Source: Bacteroidales bacterium (GTDB lineage Bacteria > Bacteroidota > Bacteroidia > Bacteroidales > UBA932). From it: a stretch of 64,000 bases of DNA. The translations under genes were made by a program, and so were the position numbers. Each line of letters opens with the position of its first letter. The stretch's first letter is position 1. Under the pieces are notes generated by a model. The model was not told where the DNA came from. It ran no database searches and saw nothing but the letters and a program-made list of their open reading frames with translations. The stretch covers positions 43,482 to 107,481 of the forward strand of contig JAHHQQ010000004.1 in the NCBI GenBank assembly GCA_020026275.1, in the 5' to 3' direction. Shown here one piece after another: positions 43,315 to 51,666 of the stretch.

Positions 43315-44114
43315 TGAGAGTATCGCTGATTATCCTGATTTTTTCCTTGTTCTTTTCTGTATCGGTCTTTGGGCAGGGCAGAGAAGAACTCCGGTCCAGG
43401 ATGGACACCGTCGTTCATCCTGTTCTTTCTGGAGAAAACGTGCTTCAATTTGACAAGAAGAGCATCCATCTCGGGAAAGTATACGACAACGCCGGCGAAA
43501 TCAGCACCCGTTTCCTTTTCTGTAATTCAGGAAAGAAGAAGGTGGTGATTCAGGATATCACGACATCTTGCTCTTGCTTGGAGGCCAAGTATGACCGGAC
43601 GCCGATTGCTCCGGGTGAAGACAGGGAGATTGTATTGATTTTCAATCCGAGAAACTTTTCTTCAGATGTGGAAGTTAGCGCCTGTCTCTATACGGATTTT
43701 TCGGGACGTCATCCTTCCAATCGCTTGTCTGTTCGGGCAACAGTCCTGTTGTCGGACAAATGGAGACATCTTCCTTGCAAAGTGGGAGATTTAAGGTTGA
43801 AAAGGAAGAAATTGGTAATTGGAGATGTCGGAGAAGATAATTTCCGAAAAGAGAGGATACTCTGTGCCAATGCCGGGACCAGACCATTGAAGGTGACTGC
43901 TAAAATGTTGCCCTCCTATGCTGCTTTTGAATGCGATCCGGAGATCATTCCGCCAGGAAGTGAAGCCGATTTATGGATTCTCATAGATGGAAAGAAGATC
44001 TCTTCCATTCGGGACAGGACCCGGCCGGTTCGTTTTGATATGTTTCTGCAAGGAGTAGGCGGCAGTATGGCCTCAAGAATGATAGAAGTGGTCGTGCAAC
44101 CAATAGATAAATGA
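43314..44114 (+). CDS. Exported DUF1573 (ASH-like) protein
   Basis: A 266-residue protein using the ATG at 43314 that overlaps the protease stop (TAATG); an upstream TTG is less likely. Signal peptide ~1-20 ends SVFGQ. The DUF1573 domain (residues ~45-145) has SIHLGKVYDNAGEISTRFLF, the characteristic TTSCSCLEAKY Cys pair and PGEDREIVLIFNPRN. A second, diverged Ig-like domain follows. DUF1573 proteins are common in Bacteroidota envelopes without known function. Translational coupling to the protease suggests a linked role, for example as chaperone or anchor. Confidence 0.8.
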   Translation: MRVSLIILIFSLFFSVSVFGQGREELRSRMDTVVHPVLSGENVLQFDKKSIHLGKVYDNAGEISTRFLFCNSGKKKVVIQDITTSCSCLEAKYDRTPIAPGEDREIVLIFNPRNFSSDVEVSACLYTDFSGRHPSNRLSVRATVLLSDKWRHLPCKVGDLRLKRKKLVIGDVGEDNFRKERILCANAGTRPLKVTAKMLPSYAAFECDPEIIPPGSEADLWILIDGKKISSIRDRTRPVRFDMFLQGVGGSMASRMIEVVVQPIDK

Positions 44115-44130
44115 AAACAAAGAAAGGAAT

Positions 44131-44604
44131 ATGAAAATATTATTCAAAATGATGACTGTTTGTGCTCTTCTGGTGGGGTTCATGTCCTGCAGTAAGCAGG
44201 AAGAAGTGACCGACCAGCCGCTCGAGGTCAATTATATCCATCTCCATGGAACATGGAAGTTGGAGGAAGTCAATGGCAAACCAACTCCAGAAGGGGTATA
44301 TTGCTATATTGAACTGCAAAGGGATGAACATCGCTTCAAGATGTATGACAATTTCAATACCATGTATGCTCGTTTGAATACAGGTAGTTTTGAATTAATC
44401 CACGACGTTCATAAAGGAGATAAGATTTCCGGTAAATATGATTTTGGTCGTGGCGACTGGAAGGATGAATATATGGTAACAGACCTGATGCCGGAAGGAA
44501 CGATGGTCTGGACTGGAGTTTCCAATCCTGAAGATGTCCAGAAATTTGTCCGTTGCGAAGCGGTCCCTGAAGAAATAGTGGAGGAAGCCCGTCAAGAAAA
44601 ATAG
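44131..44604 (+). CDS. Lipocalin-like lipoprotein
   Basis: A 157-residue lipoprotein (GFMSCSKQEEVTD). The segment LHGTWKLEEVNGKPTPEGVYCYIELQ (residues ~38-63, cited in pieces LHGTWKLEEVNG and GVYCYIELQ) matches the start of lipocalin-type barrels (GTW motif). It ends with a short acidic tail. Ligand unknown; it lies 16 bases after the DUF1573 gene and likely belongs to the same transcript. Confidence 0.68.
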   Translation: MKILFKMMTVCALLVGFMSCSKQEEVTDQPLEVNYIHLHGTWKLEEVNGKPTPEGVYCYIELQRDEHRFKMYDNFNTMYARLNTGSFELIHDVHKGDKISGKYDFGRGDWKDEYMVTDLMPEGTMVWTGVSNPEDVQKFVRCEAVPEEIVEEARQEK

Positions 44605-44661
44605 TCAGACAGGCTTCTTGAAAATCAAGAAAGGACAAACGGAGAGAGACGAATCGTCCGA

Positions 44662-45660
44662 ATGTTTCAAGTATTGGTGTCATGGTTGTTTGTGATGTCT
44701 GCAAGTCTTCTTGGACAAGAAGACTTGGTGGAATATGCAGAGAATTTGGAAAGCAAGGAATCGGCAGAAGAATCTGCTGGTTCCTTGCTTGTATTATTCT
44801 GGAATTTGGAAAATTTCTTTGACTACGAAGATGGAGGGAACGGAACATCAGATCATGATTTCTCGTCAAGTGGAAATCGTCACTGGTCAGCATCCCGGTT
44901 TTACCGGAAATGCGGACTGATCTCCAAGTCGGTTCTCTGGATTGCTTCCCATTGGGGACGTATTCCAGATGTGGCGGCTTTTGCTGAAGTGGAAGGTAAG
45001 AGTGTATTGTATCGTCTTTTGAGCGCCACAGCGCTTCGGAAAATGGGTTATAAGGTGATTCATTGGGACTCTCCAGATCACCGGGGAATCGATGTCGCGC
45101 TGCTTTTTCGGGAAAACGTTCTTTCTTTACTGGATGCTCGTCCAGTCCGTCTGTACGGAATGGCGACCCGTGACATTTTGCAAGTTCATTTCCAGTCGCT
45201 CCGTTCAGGGCAGGAATATGACTTTCTGGTCTGTCATCTCCCTTCCAAATATGGGGGGAAGGCATCTGTACCGCTCCGTTGTCATGCGGCCGCCAAATTG
45301 CGCTGTACGGTGGATTCGGTGCAACAGGCTCATCCATCGACGAAGATGGTGGTGATGGGCGATTTTAATGAAGTTCCAGAATCTCAAGTATTCGATACGC
45401 TCCGTCCTGTTCTTCAACTTCAGTATCCGGAAGGGAATGAGAAGGGAAGCATCCGCTTCAATGGACGTTGGGAGTGGATTGATTTGTTTTGGACGACTTT
45501 CCCCGTCCGGGAAATGTCTATAGTCCGTATTCCTTTTCTGATGACTGTTGACAATGTTTGGTCTGGAGAGAAACCATTGAGGACTTACATTGGACCAAGA
45601 TATGTAGGAGGGGTGAGTGACCATCTTCCTATTGTATTGGAATTTGATGATTCCAGATAA
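44662..45660 (+). CDS. Secreted endonuclease/exonuclease/phosphatase-family protein
   Basis: A 332-residue protein. Signal peptide ~1-19 (ASLLGQ). EEP fold motifs in order are FWNLENFFDYEDGG (~residues 45-58), VAAFAEVEGKSVL (~100, catalytic Glu), RGIDVALLFRE, VVMGDFNEVPES (~230) and VSDHLPIVLEF near the end. All metal and catalytic positions appear kept. It may cleave extracellular nucleic acid or a phosphodiester/phosphate ester. It is last in the SusC gene run, 57 bases after the lipocalin gene, and could be an independent passenger. Confidence 0.82.
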   Translation: MFQVLVSWLFVMSASLLGQEDLVEYAENLESKESAEESAGSLLVLFWNLENFFDYEDGGNGTSDHDFSSSGNRHWSASRFYRKCGLISKSVLWIASHWGRIPDVAAFAEVEGKSVLYRLLSATALRKMGYKVIHWDSPDHRGIDVALLFRENVLSLLDARPVRLYGMATRDILQVHFQSLRSGQEYDFLVCHLPSKYGGKASVPLRCHAAAKLRCTVDSVQQAHPSTKMVVMGDFNEVPESQVFDTLRPVLQLQYPEGNEKGSIRFNGRWEWIDLFWTTFPVREMSIVRIPFLMTVDNVWSGEKPLRTYIGPRYVGGVSDHLPIVLEFDDSR

Positions 45661-45668
45661 AGAATAGG

Positions 45669-45690
45669 TGTCAGATATTGACATTTTTTA
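45669..45690 (+). terminator. Weak terminator at the end of the SusC-protease run
   Basis: A 5-bp stem TGTCA/TGACA (45669-45673 with 45679-45683) is followed by a T-rich run to 45690. It overlaps the start of the galK promoter region. Confidence 0.4.
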
Positions 45691-45691
45691 T

Positions 45692-45699
45692 TACATTTG
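45692..45699 (+). promoter_or_regulatory. Possible -7 element for galK (TACATTTG)
   Basis: Fits TAnnTTTG, 36 bases before the galK ATG. No -33 TTTG at the expected distance. Confidence 0.35.
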
Positions 45700-45735
45700 C
45701 TTATTAATGGAATCTGAACATTAAAACTATACAAC

Positions 45736-46890
45736 ATGGAAATGAAAAAAAAGATACAGGAAAAATTCAAGACCTTGTATAATTGTGAGGGCACGTTCTT
45801 CGCCTCCGCCGGACGAATTAATCTGATAGGTGAACATACTGATTACAATGGAGGTTATGTATTCCCTGGCGCAATCGATAAAGGTATCCTAGCTGAAATT
45901 GCTGTAAACGGTACTGACAAGATCCATGCATATTCTCTAGACTATGACGAATATGTGGAATTTGGTCTCAATGAAGAGGATAAGCCAGAGCAGAGTTGGG
46001 CCAGATATGTATTTGGCGTTTGCCGAGAAACTGTCAAGAGAGGTGGTAAAGTGGAGGGGTTCGATACCGTGTTTGCTGGTGATGTTCCTCTTGGTGCAGG
46101 TTTGTCCTCTTCTGCTGCTTTGGAAAGCACTTTTGCTTTTGCACTCAATTATTTGTTCAGAAATAAGACAGACAAATTTGAATTGGCTAAGATTGGTCAG
46201 GCGACAGAACACAATTATTGTGGTGTGAATTGCGGTATTATGGACCAGTTCGCATCTGTATTTGGCAAGAAAGGCAGCTTGATCCGTCTAGATTGCAAGA
46301 CTTTAGAATACAAATATTTCCCATTTGACCCGAAAGGTTACAGATTGGTATTGCTTGATTCATGTGTCAAACATGAATTGGCGTCATCTGCGTATAACAA
46401 AAGACGCAAATCTTGCGAGAATGTCGCGGATGCCATCCGCAAAAATCATCCGGAGGTGGAATTCCTCAGTGATGCCAAGAGAGTTTGGTTGGAAGAAGTG
46501 AGAGAAGAGGTTCCACAGGAAGATTTCTTGAGAGCAGAATATGTGATTGGTGAGGTTCAGAGAGTGCTTGATGTTTGCGATGCTCTTGAAAGGGGAGATT
46601 ATGAGACGGTTGGTGAAATGATGTACCAGACTCATTTTGGCCTGAGCCGTCTGTATGAGGTCAGTTGCGAGGAACTTGATTTCTTGAATAATGTGGCTCG
46701 TAGATGTGATGTTACTGGTTCTAGAGTGATGGGCGGCGGCTTCGGTGGATGCACCCTCAATCTTGTGAAAGATGAACTGTATGACCATTTCATTGAAACG
46801 GCAATAAAAGAGTTCACCGGACAGTTCGGGCATGCGCCAAAGGTATATGAGGTGCATATCAGTGACGGTGCAAGGGTCTTGAATGATTAG
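45736..46890 (+). CDS. galK: Galactokinase
   Basis: Phosphorylates galactose to galactose-1-phosphate (Leloir pathway). A 384-residue GHMP kinase. The GalK signature is GRINLIGEHTDYNGGYVFPG (~residues 27-46), the ATP-binding motif is PLGAGLSSSAALE (~residues 117-129), and motif 3 is VMGGGFGGCTLNLV near residue 332. No galM, galT or sugar transporter is adjacent, so it is an isolated copy. It may take part in salvage of galactose from host or dietary glycans. Confidence 0.96.
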   Translation: MEMKKKIQEKFKTLYNCEGTFFASAGRINLIGEHTDYNGGYVFPGAIDKGILAEIAVNGTDKIHAYSLDYDEYVEFGLNEEDKPEQSWARYVFGVCRETVKRGGKVEGFDTVFAGDVPLGAGLSSSAALESTFAFALNYLFRNKTDKFELAKIGQATEHNYCGVNCGIMDQFASVFGKKGSLIRLDCKTLEYKYFPFDPKGYRLVLLDSCVKHELASSAYNKRRKSCENVADAIRKNHPEVEFLSDAKRVWLEEVREEVPQEDFLRAEYVIGEVQRVLDVCDALERGDYETVGEMMYQTHFGLSRLYEVSCEELDFLNNVARRCDVTGSRVMGGGFGGCTLNLVKDELYDHFIETAIKEFTGQFGHAPKVYEVHISDGARVLND

Positions 46891-46942
46891 AATTCGAGAT
46901 TGGAGGAGAAGTCGGATGTCAATGTTGGCGTCTGTTTGATGA

Positions 46943-46983
46943 AACAGCAAGCCCGGCAAATTTATTTTGCCGGGCTTGTTGTT
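46943..46983. terminator. Bidirectional terminator between galK and the CpXC gene
   Basis: An 18-bp stem (46943-46960 with 46966-46983, one G-T type mismatch) with a 5-nt loop. Confidence 0.85.
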
Positions 46984-46986
46984 TTC

Positions 46987-47637
46987 TTATCGCATGACAG
47001 TAGAAAGCCATTCTGCATCAATTTCTGCAAAACCTGTTGGAAGTTGGATGGAAGGATTTCTATCTAAAATCCGTTTGCAATCTTCATAGACATTAAATCC
47101 GATGTTGAGGACCTTCATCTCTCCTTTTTCCGGGAAGGAAAGTTCAATCTCGTGGTCCGCACCATTGAGACAGTAGAACTTGAACGGAAAATCGAGCAGT
47201 TCTTCTATCCGGTTGCGGTATTCCGCCTTATCCGCCAGTTCCATCTTGGTGACGTACTTGCACATTTCCACGACAATGTCATCCAGACCGGCATCGTGGA
47301 TGGAGATTTTCTCAATAAGGGAACCCAATGTGCGGGTGCGCCGAAGAGTATATTCCTTCAACTCTTCGGTAAAGAGTTTCTCCTGCTCTTCCGTGAACGG
47401 AATCTTCTCAGGAGAGAACCACACCATCAGCTTGTTGTCCGGATCATGGTAGAGCACGGGGTGCTGGGCCAGGTTGTGGCAGCCGCAATGAGGACATTCC
47501 CAGATGAAGAGAGAGCCGTTCTTGACTTGCTCCTTCAAGGTTGGATCGGTCCCGACATTGATGCTGTCATACACCTCTACGGCCGTTGCCGCACCGCACT
47601 GGCTGCATTTGAATTCTACTGGTCGCACTGATGACAT
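46987..47637 (-). CDS. CpXC-domain zinc-ribbon-like protein
   Basis: A 216-residue cytosolic protein. The N-terminal ~120 residues match the CpXC domain: paired cysteines FKCSQCGAATAVEVYDSIN and WECPHCGCHNLAQHPVLYHD, about 40 residues apart, likely bind zinc. The rest is an uncharacterised alpha/beta region. The domain function is unknown. It lies 3 bases after aspS on the same strand, so it is probably co-transcribed with it. Confidence 0.8.
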   Translation of the reverse strand: MSSVRPVEFKCSQCGAATAVEVYDSINVGTDPTLKEQVKNGSLFIWECPHCGCHNLAQHPVLYHDPDNKLMVWFSPEKIPFTEEQEKLFTEELKEYTLRRTRTLGSLIEKISIHDAGLDDIVVEMCKYVTKMELADKAEYRNRIEELLDFPFKFYCLNGADHEIELSFPEKGEMKVLNIGFNVYEDCKRILDRNPSIQLPTGFAEIDAEWLSTVMR

Positions 47638-47640
47638 ATC

Positions 47641-49407
47641 CTATTGCTTTTTCCTGACATCAATGGAAAGTTCATCCAGCTGGCTCTGGTCAATGACGGA
47701 TGGAGAATCAATCATGACATCCCTTGCCTGGTTGTTCTTAGGGAAGGCAATGTAGTCACGGATGGAATCGCTGCCGCCGAAGAGAGCGCAGACCCTGTCA
47801 AATCCGAATGCCAGACCACCGTGAGGAGGTGCACCATACTGGAAGGCATGGATGATGAAGCCGAACTTCTCTTCCGCTTCCTGTTCTCCTATACCAAGAA
47901 TCTCGAACATCCTCTTCTGGACATCCGCATTGTGGATACGGATGGAACCTCCACCGAGTTCTGTTCCGTTGAGAACGAAGTCGTAGGCGTTGGCGCATAC
48001 TTTCTCGAGGTCTTCCTTCTTGTCGCTGCAATACCAGTCCATATGTTCAGGTTTAGGAGCCGTGAACGGGTGGTGCATGGCGTAGAAGCGGCTATCCTCT
48101 TCACTCCACTCGAACAGAGGGAAGTCAACGATCCAAAGAGGAGCGAACACTTTCGGATCTCTCAGACCGAGACGGTTGCCCATTTCGATACGGAGGGTAC
48201 CCAGCATGGTCTGTACTTTCCGGTTGTTGTCGCCGCTCATGACCAGAATGAGGTCGCCTTTCTGTGCTTCGGTCGCCTCTGCAATGCGAGCAAGGTCTTC
48301 AGGAGCGTAGAATTTGTCAATAGATGACTTGAAGCTGCCGTCAGCATTGACTTTGATGTAGATCAGACCCTTTGCACCGACCTGAGGTCTCTTGACCCAC
48401 TCTGTCAGTTCATCGATCTGCTTACGGGTATATTCTGCGGCACCCGGAACAGCAATCGCACCAATATAGGCGGCACCGTCCAGAACGCCGAAACCTTTGC
48501 CTTTGGCGGCATCGGTAATCTCGTGGATGGTCATGCCGAAGCGGATATCCGGTTTGTCTGAGCCATATTTGTCCATGGCATCGTACCAGCTCATGCGAGG
48601 CAGAGTGCCGATTTCTACGTTGAGGACATTCTTGAAGAGAGTCCTCATCATGCCTTCGAAGGTGTTGAGCACGTCTTCCTGCTCCACGAATGACATTTCG
48701 CAGTCAATCTGGGTGAATTCAGGCTGTCTGTCGGCTCTCAGGTCCTCGTCACGGAAGCAACGTACGATCTGGAAATAACGATCGCATCCAGCGACCATCA
48801 GCAGCTGCTTGAAAGTCTGTGGAGATTGTGGCAGGGCATAGAACTGTCCTGGATTGACACGGGAAGGTACCACGAAGTCACGTGCTCCTTCTGGAGTGGA
48901 TTTGATCAGGTACGGAGTTTCAATTTCAAGGAAATTGAGGCTGTCCAGATAATTTCTCACTTCGTGTGCAATCTTATGTCTGAGAATCAGGGCATTCTTG
49001 ACAGGATTCCTTCTGATATCCAGATATCTGTATTTCATTCTGATATCGTCACCGCCGTCACTGACGTCTTCGATAGTGAATGGAGGAGTCATGGATTTGT
49101 TGAGGACATGGATGGCTTTCACCTGGATTTCAATGTCACCGGTATCCATTTTAGGGTTCTTGTTGGATCTTTCTACAACGGTACCTTTTACTTGGATGAC
49201 AAATTCACGCCCAAGGGAGGAGGTTGTGTCAAGAATCTCCTGAGGAGCTTCTGCGCTGACAACCAGCTGGGTGATACCATATCTGTCACGGAGGTCAATG
49301 AAAGTCATTCCTCCCAATTTTCTTGACTTCTGAACCCATCCGGCCAGGGTCACTTCCTTACCGGCATCACTTAATCTGAGTTCATTGCAAGTATGCGATC
49401 TGTACAT
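47641..49407 (-). CDS. aspS: Aspartate--tRNA ligase
   Basis: A 588-residue class IIb synthetase. I chose the ATG at 49407 ([19 protein letters not shown]), which matches the usual AspRS N-terminus; a start at 49476 would add 23 unlikely residues. It has the anticodon OB-fold (residues ~1-105), motif 2 [20 protein letters not shown], a GAD insertion domain (~280-410) and motif 3 [15 protein letters not shown]. Presence of motif-3 spacing [10 protein letters not shown] suggests a bacterial discriminating or non-discriminating AspRS; this cannot be separated here. Divergent from rsmA. Confidence 0.96.
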   Translation of the reverse strand: MYRSHTCNELRLSDAGKEVTLAGWVQKSRKLGGMTFIDLRDRYGITQLVVSAEAPQEILDTTSSLGREFVIQVKGTVVERSNKNPKMDTGDIEIQVKAIHVLNKSMTPPFTIEDVSDGGDDIRMKYRYLDIRRNPVKNALILRHKIAHEVRNYLDSLNFLEIETPYLIKSTPEGARDFVVPSRVNPGQFYALPQSPQTFKQLLMVAGCDRYFQIVRCFRDEDLRADRQPEFTQIDCEMSFVEQEDVLNTFEGMMRTLFKNVLNVEIGTLPRMSWYDAMDKYGSDKPDIRFGMTIHEITDAAKGKGFGVLDGAAYIGAIAVPGAAEYTRKQIDELTEWVKRPQVGAKGLIYIKVNADGSFKSSIDKFYAPEDLARIAEATEAQKGDLILVMSGDNNRKVQTMLGTLRIEMGNRLGLRDPKVFAPLWIVDFPLFEWSEEDSRFYAMHHPFTAPKPEHMDWYCSDKKEDLEKVCANAYDFVLNGTELGGGSIRIHNADVQKRMFEILGIGEQEAEEKFGFIIHAFQYGAPPHGGLAFGFDRVCALFGGSDSIRDYIAFPKNNQARDVMIDSPSVIDQSQLDELSIDVRKKQ

Positions 49408-49612
49408 GTTATATGATTTTATAGTTCTTCTTGTCAAGATGTTCCGTTCCGGAATTCGGAGTGTACGGGACATCAACTTACAAAATTAATAAAATATTCG
49501 CTGAACTCTTCATTTAATTCCGTCCAATCTAAAGTTAATTATCCATATATTTGTAGAATACAGGAGGAGTGACGTTCTCCTCCAAGATATAAGAACGGAA
49601 AAAGACAAGAAG

Positions 49613-50455
49613 ATGATGGAAGTTAGAGCAAAAAAGGCATTGGGACAGCATTTCCTCACGGATCAGAGTATTGCGACTGCTATTGTGGATGCCTTGGATG
49701 TGGAGGGAATCTCCACCAATCCGGAAGGGAAGGTCAATGTGCTGGAAATTGGTCCAGGAATGGGGGTCTTGACCCAATATCTCCTCAAGAGGGAAGAGTT
49801 GAACTTGAAGATGGTGGAGATTGATACTGAGTCAGTGGATTATCTGATGAGGACATTCAATGGAATGCCTGGAAAACTGTTGGAAGATGATTTTCTCAAA
49901 ATGCACCCGGAGAAATTGTTCAAAGGAGATTTTCTCATCATCGGCAATTTCCCATATAATATTTCCTCCCAGATTTTCTTCAAGATTTTGGACTATAAGG
50001 AAAGCATACCGGAAGTAGTCGGAATGATTCAGAAGGAGGTGGCAGAGCGCATCGCTGAAAAACCGGGTACCAAGACTTATGGTATCTTGTCTGTATTGCT
50101 TCAGGCTTGGTATGACATTGAATATCTTTTCACCGTCGGTTCTGGTTGTTTTGCTCCGCCTCCAAAAGTTCAGTCTGCTGTCATTCGTCTGCGTCGCAAC
50201 CAACGCAAGAATCTGGGAGTCGATGAAGGCCTGTTCAAAACTGTTGTCAAAACAGCGTTCAACCAGCGTCGCAAGACTTTGCGTAACTCGCTCAAGCCAC
50301 TTGTTCAGACAAAGGCCCAGAAGATGGGTTGGGATACCAATGATAAGGAAAATGAACCGGATTTGCAAGTTTTCTTGTCCAATCCGGTGTTTGATCTGCG
50401 TCCGGAGAGACTTTCCGTGGAAGATTTTGTGGATCTGACCAGGCAATTTGAATAA
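49613..50455 (+). CDS. rsmA: 16S rRNA dimethyladenosine transferase RsmA (KsgA)
   Basis: Dimethylates two adjacent adenosines near the 3' end of 16S rRNA late in small-subunit assembly. A 280-residue Rossmann methyltransferase with KKALGQHFLTDQSIA, motif I LEIGPGMGVLTQYLL, and motif IV IGNFPYNISSQI. The C-terminal helical domain contains VKTAFNQRRKTLRNSLK. There are two adjacent ATG codons (49613 and 49616). A TATATTTG at 49546-49553 may be its -7 element. It ends at a near-loopless palindromic terminator. Confidence 0.96.
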   Translation: MMEVRAKKALGQHFLTDQSIATAIVDALDVEGISTNPEGKVNVLEIGPGMGVLTQYLLKREELNLKMVEIDTESVDYLMRTFNGMPGKLLEDDFLKMHPEKLFKGDFLIIGNFPYNISSQIFFKILDYKESIPEVVGMIQKEVAERIAEKPGTKTYGILSVLLQAWYDIEYLFTVGSGCFAPPPKVQSAVIRLRRNQRKNLGVDEGLFKTVVKTAFNQRRKTLRNSLKPLVQTKAQKMGWDTNDKENEPDLQVFLSNPVFDLRPERLSVEDFVDLTRQFE

Positions 50456-50492
50456 TCGAGGGAGAGCACCCTGTTGCGGTCTTGTCATTGAT

Positions 50493-50533
50493 AGATACAG
50501 AAAAGACCGGAATTTCCGGTCTTTTCTGTATCT
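50493..50533. terminator. Bidirectional terminator between rsmA and the Mrp gene
   Basis: A 41-base palindrome with 20-bp arms (50493-50512 and 50514-50533) around a single central T. Arms include AAAAGACCGG/CCGGTCTTTT. Confidence 0.88.
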
Positions 50534-50546
50534 CAGAGCAGTAGGA

Positions 50547-51617
50547 TTAGAGCTCAGATTCTGTAATGCGGGACAAAACTTCGGCCAGTTCCATGAAGGC
50601 TTTGCCATCCGGTCCGTCAGAGAGGGCGGCAGGGGTTCCTTGGTCTCCACATTCGCGGATGCTCTGGACAATTGGAATCTGTCCGATCATTGGAATGCTG
50701 AAACGCTTGGCCATCTGTGCGCCACCATCTTTTCCGAAGATGTAATATTTGTTTTCCGGCAATTCTGCTGGAGTAAACCAAGCCATGTTTTCTACCAGAC
50801 CGAAGATGCGGCGGTTGATGTTCGGATTGCGGAACATGTCAACACCTTTTTCTACATCAGCCAGAGCGACAGCCTGAGGAGTTGTTACAATTACAGCTCC
50901 CTCCATTGGAATGTCTTGTACCAAACTGATGTGGATATCTCCTGTTCCAGGAGGCATATCAATCAGCAGATAATCGAGCTCTTCCCATCTGATCTGAAGC
51001 AACATTTGCTTCAAGGCGTTGCAGGCCATCGGGCCACGCCAAATCAAAGCTTGTCCAGGTTGTGCGAAATAACCTATGGACATCCATTTTACACCGAATT
51101 TCTCAATAGGAAGAATAACTTCCTTGCCATTTTCATTCATCACGTCAGGCAGAGCGCCTTCTGTCTGGGTCATCAGAGGAACGGACGGACCATAGACATC
51201 TGCATCTGCCAGGCCGACTTTATATCCCTGCCGGGCGAGCGCAACCGCCAGGTTCACTGCCACGGTTGATTTTCCGACGCCTCCTTTTCCGGAAGCGATG
51301 CCGATGATGTGTTTGACATGGTCCAGTTCTTCCAGATCCAGTTCATTGACATTGTTCTTCGGTTTCTCTTCTCTTTCAACTACAGTTTTGATTTCTACTT
51401 CTGTCCCATCTGGGGAGTTGCGGATGATAGTCGCTCTGGTGCTGCCTTCAATGTATTCGGCAAGTGGATCTCGATGTTTTGGAAAGGCCAGCACTACGGT
51501 CACGTGTTTGTCCAGGACCAGAATATCCTGGACCATTCTCAGTTCGACGATGTCCTTGTTTCCTTTTCCTGGATGATGGACATCGCGCAACCATTCAAGA
51601 ATTTCTGTCTTATCCAT
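50547..51617 (-). CDS. apbC: Mrp/ApbC-family Fe-S cluster carrier ATPase
   Basis: A 356-residue P-loop protein that carries and transfers Fe-S clusters. Residues ~1-90 are a DUF59/MIP18-like domain (EWLRDVHHPGKGNKDIVEL). The deviant Walker A GKGGVGKSTVAVNLAVALAR follows at ~residue 112, then DADVYGPSVPLM and YLLIDMPPGTGDIHISLVQ. The typical C-terminal CxxC of this family is not seen clearly, though a nearby Cys (IRECGDQGTPAALSD) is. It lies downstream of the S46 peptidase on the same strand, separated by a hairpin. Confidence 0.92.
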   Translation of the reverse strand: MDKTEILEWLRDVHHPGKGNKDIVELRMVQDILVLDKHVTVVLAFPKHRDPLAEYIEGSTRATIIRNSPDGTEVEIKTVVEREEKPKNNVNELDLEELDHVKHIIGIASGKGGVGKSTVAVNLAVALARQGYKVGLADADVYGPSVPLMTQTEGALPDVMNENGKEVILPIEKFGVKWMSIGYFAQPGQALIWRGPMACNALKQMLLQIRWEELDYLLIDMPPGTGDIHISLVQDIPMEGAVIVTTPQAVALADVEKGVDMFRNPNINRRIFGLVENMAWFTPAELPENKYYIFGKDGGAQMAKRFSIPMIGQIPIVQSIRECGDQGTPAALSDGPDGKAFMELAEVLSRITESEL

Positions 51618-51633
51618 AATATATCATTCAAAT

Positions 51634-51656
51634 GACCCGGAGTTCAAGTCCGGGTC
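51634..51656 (-). terminator. Hairpin between the S46 peptidase and apbC
   Basis: A 7-bp GC-rich stem (51634-51640 with 51650-51656), 9-nt loop, with only a weak T-run on the minus strand. It may attenuate read-through into apbC. Confidence 0.5.
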
Positions 51657-51666
51657 GTGTCAAAAT

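Noticed and set aside
28213..45660. Idea that the SusC run is a classic polysaccharide utilisation locus
   Set aside because: No glycoside hydrolase, polysaccharide lyase, carbohydrate esterase or sulfatase is encoded in it; the only hydrolases are a subtilase and an EEP-fold protein.
51634..51656. tRNA T-arm look-alike (GTTCAAGTCC within a GC stem)
   Set aside because: No acceptor, D or anticodon arm around it; better explained as a hairpin between two genes.
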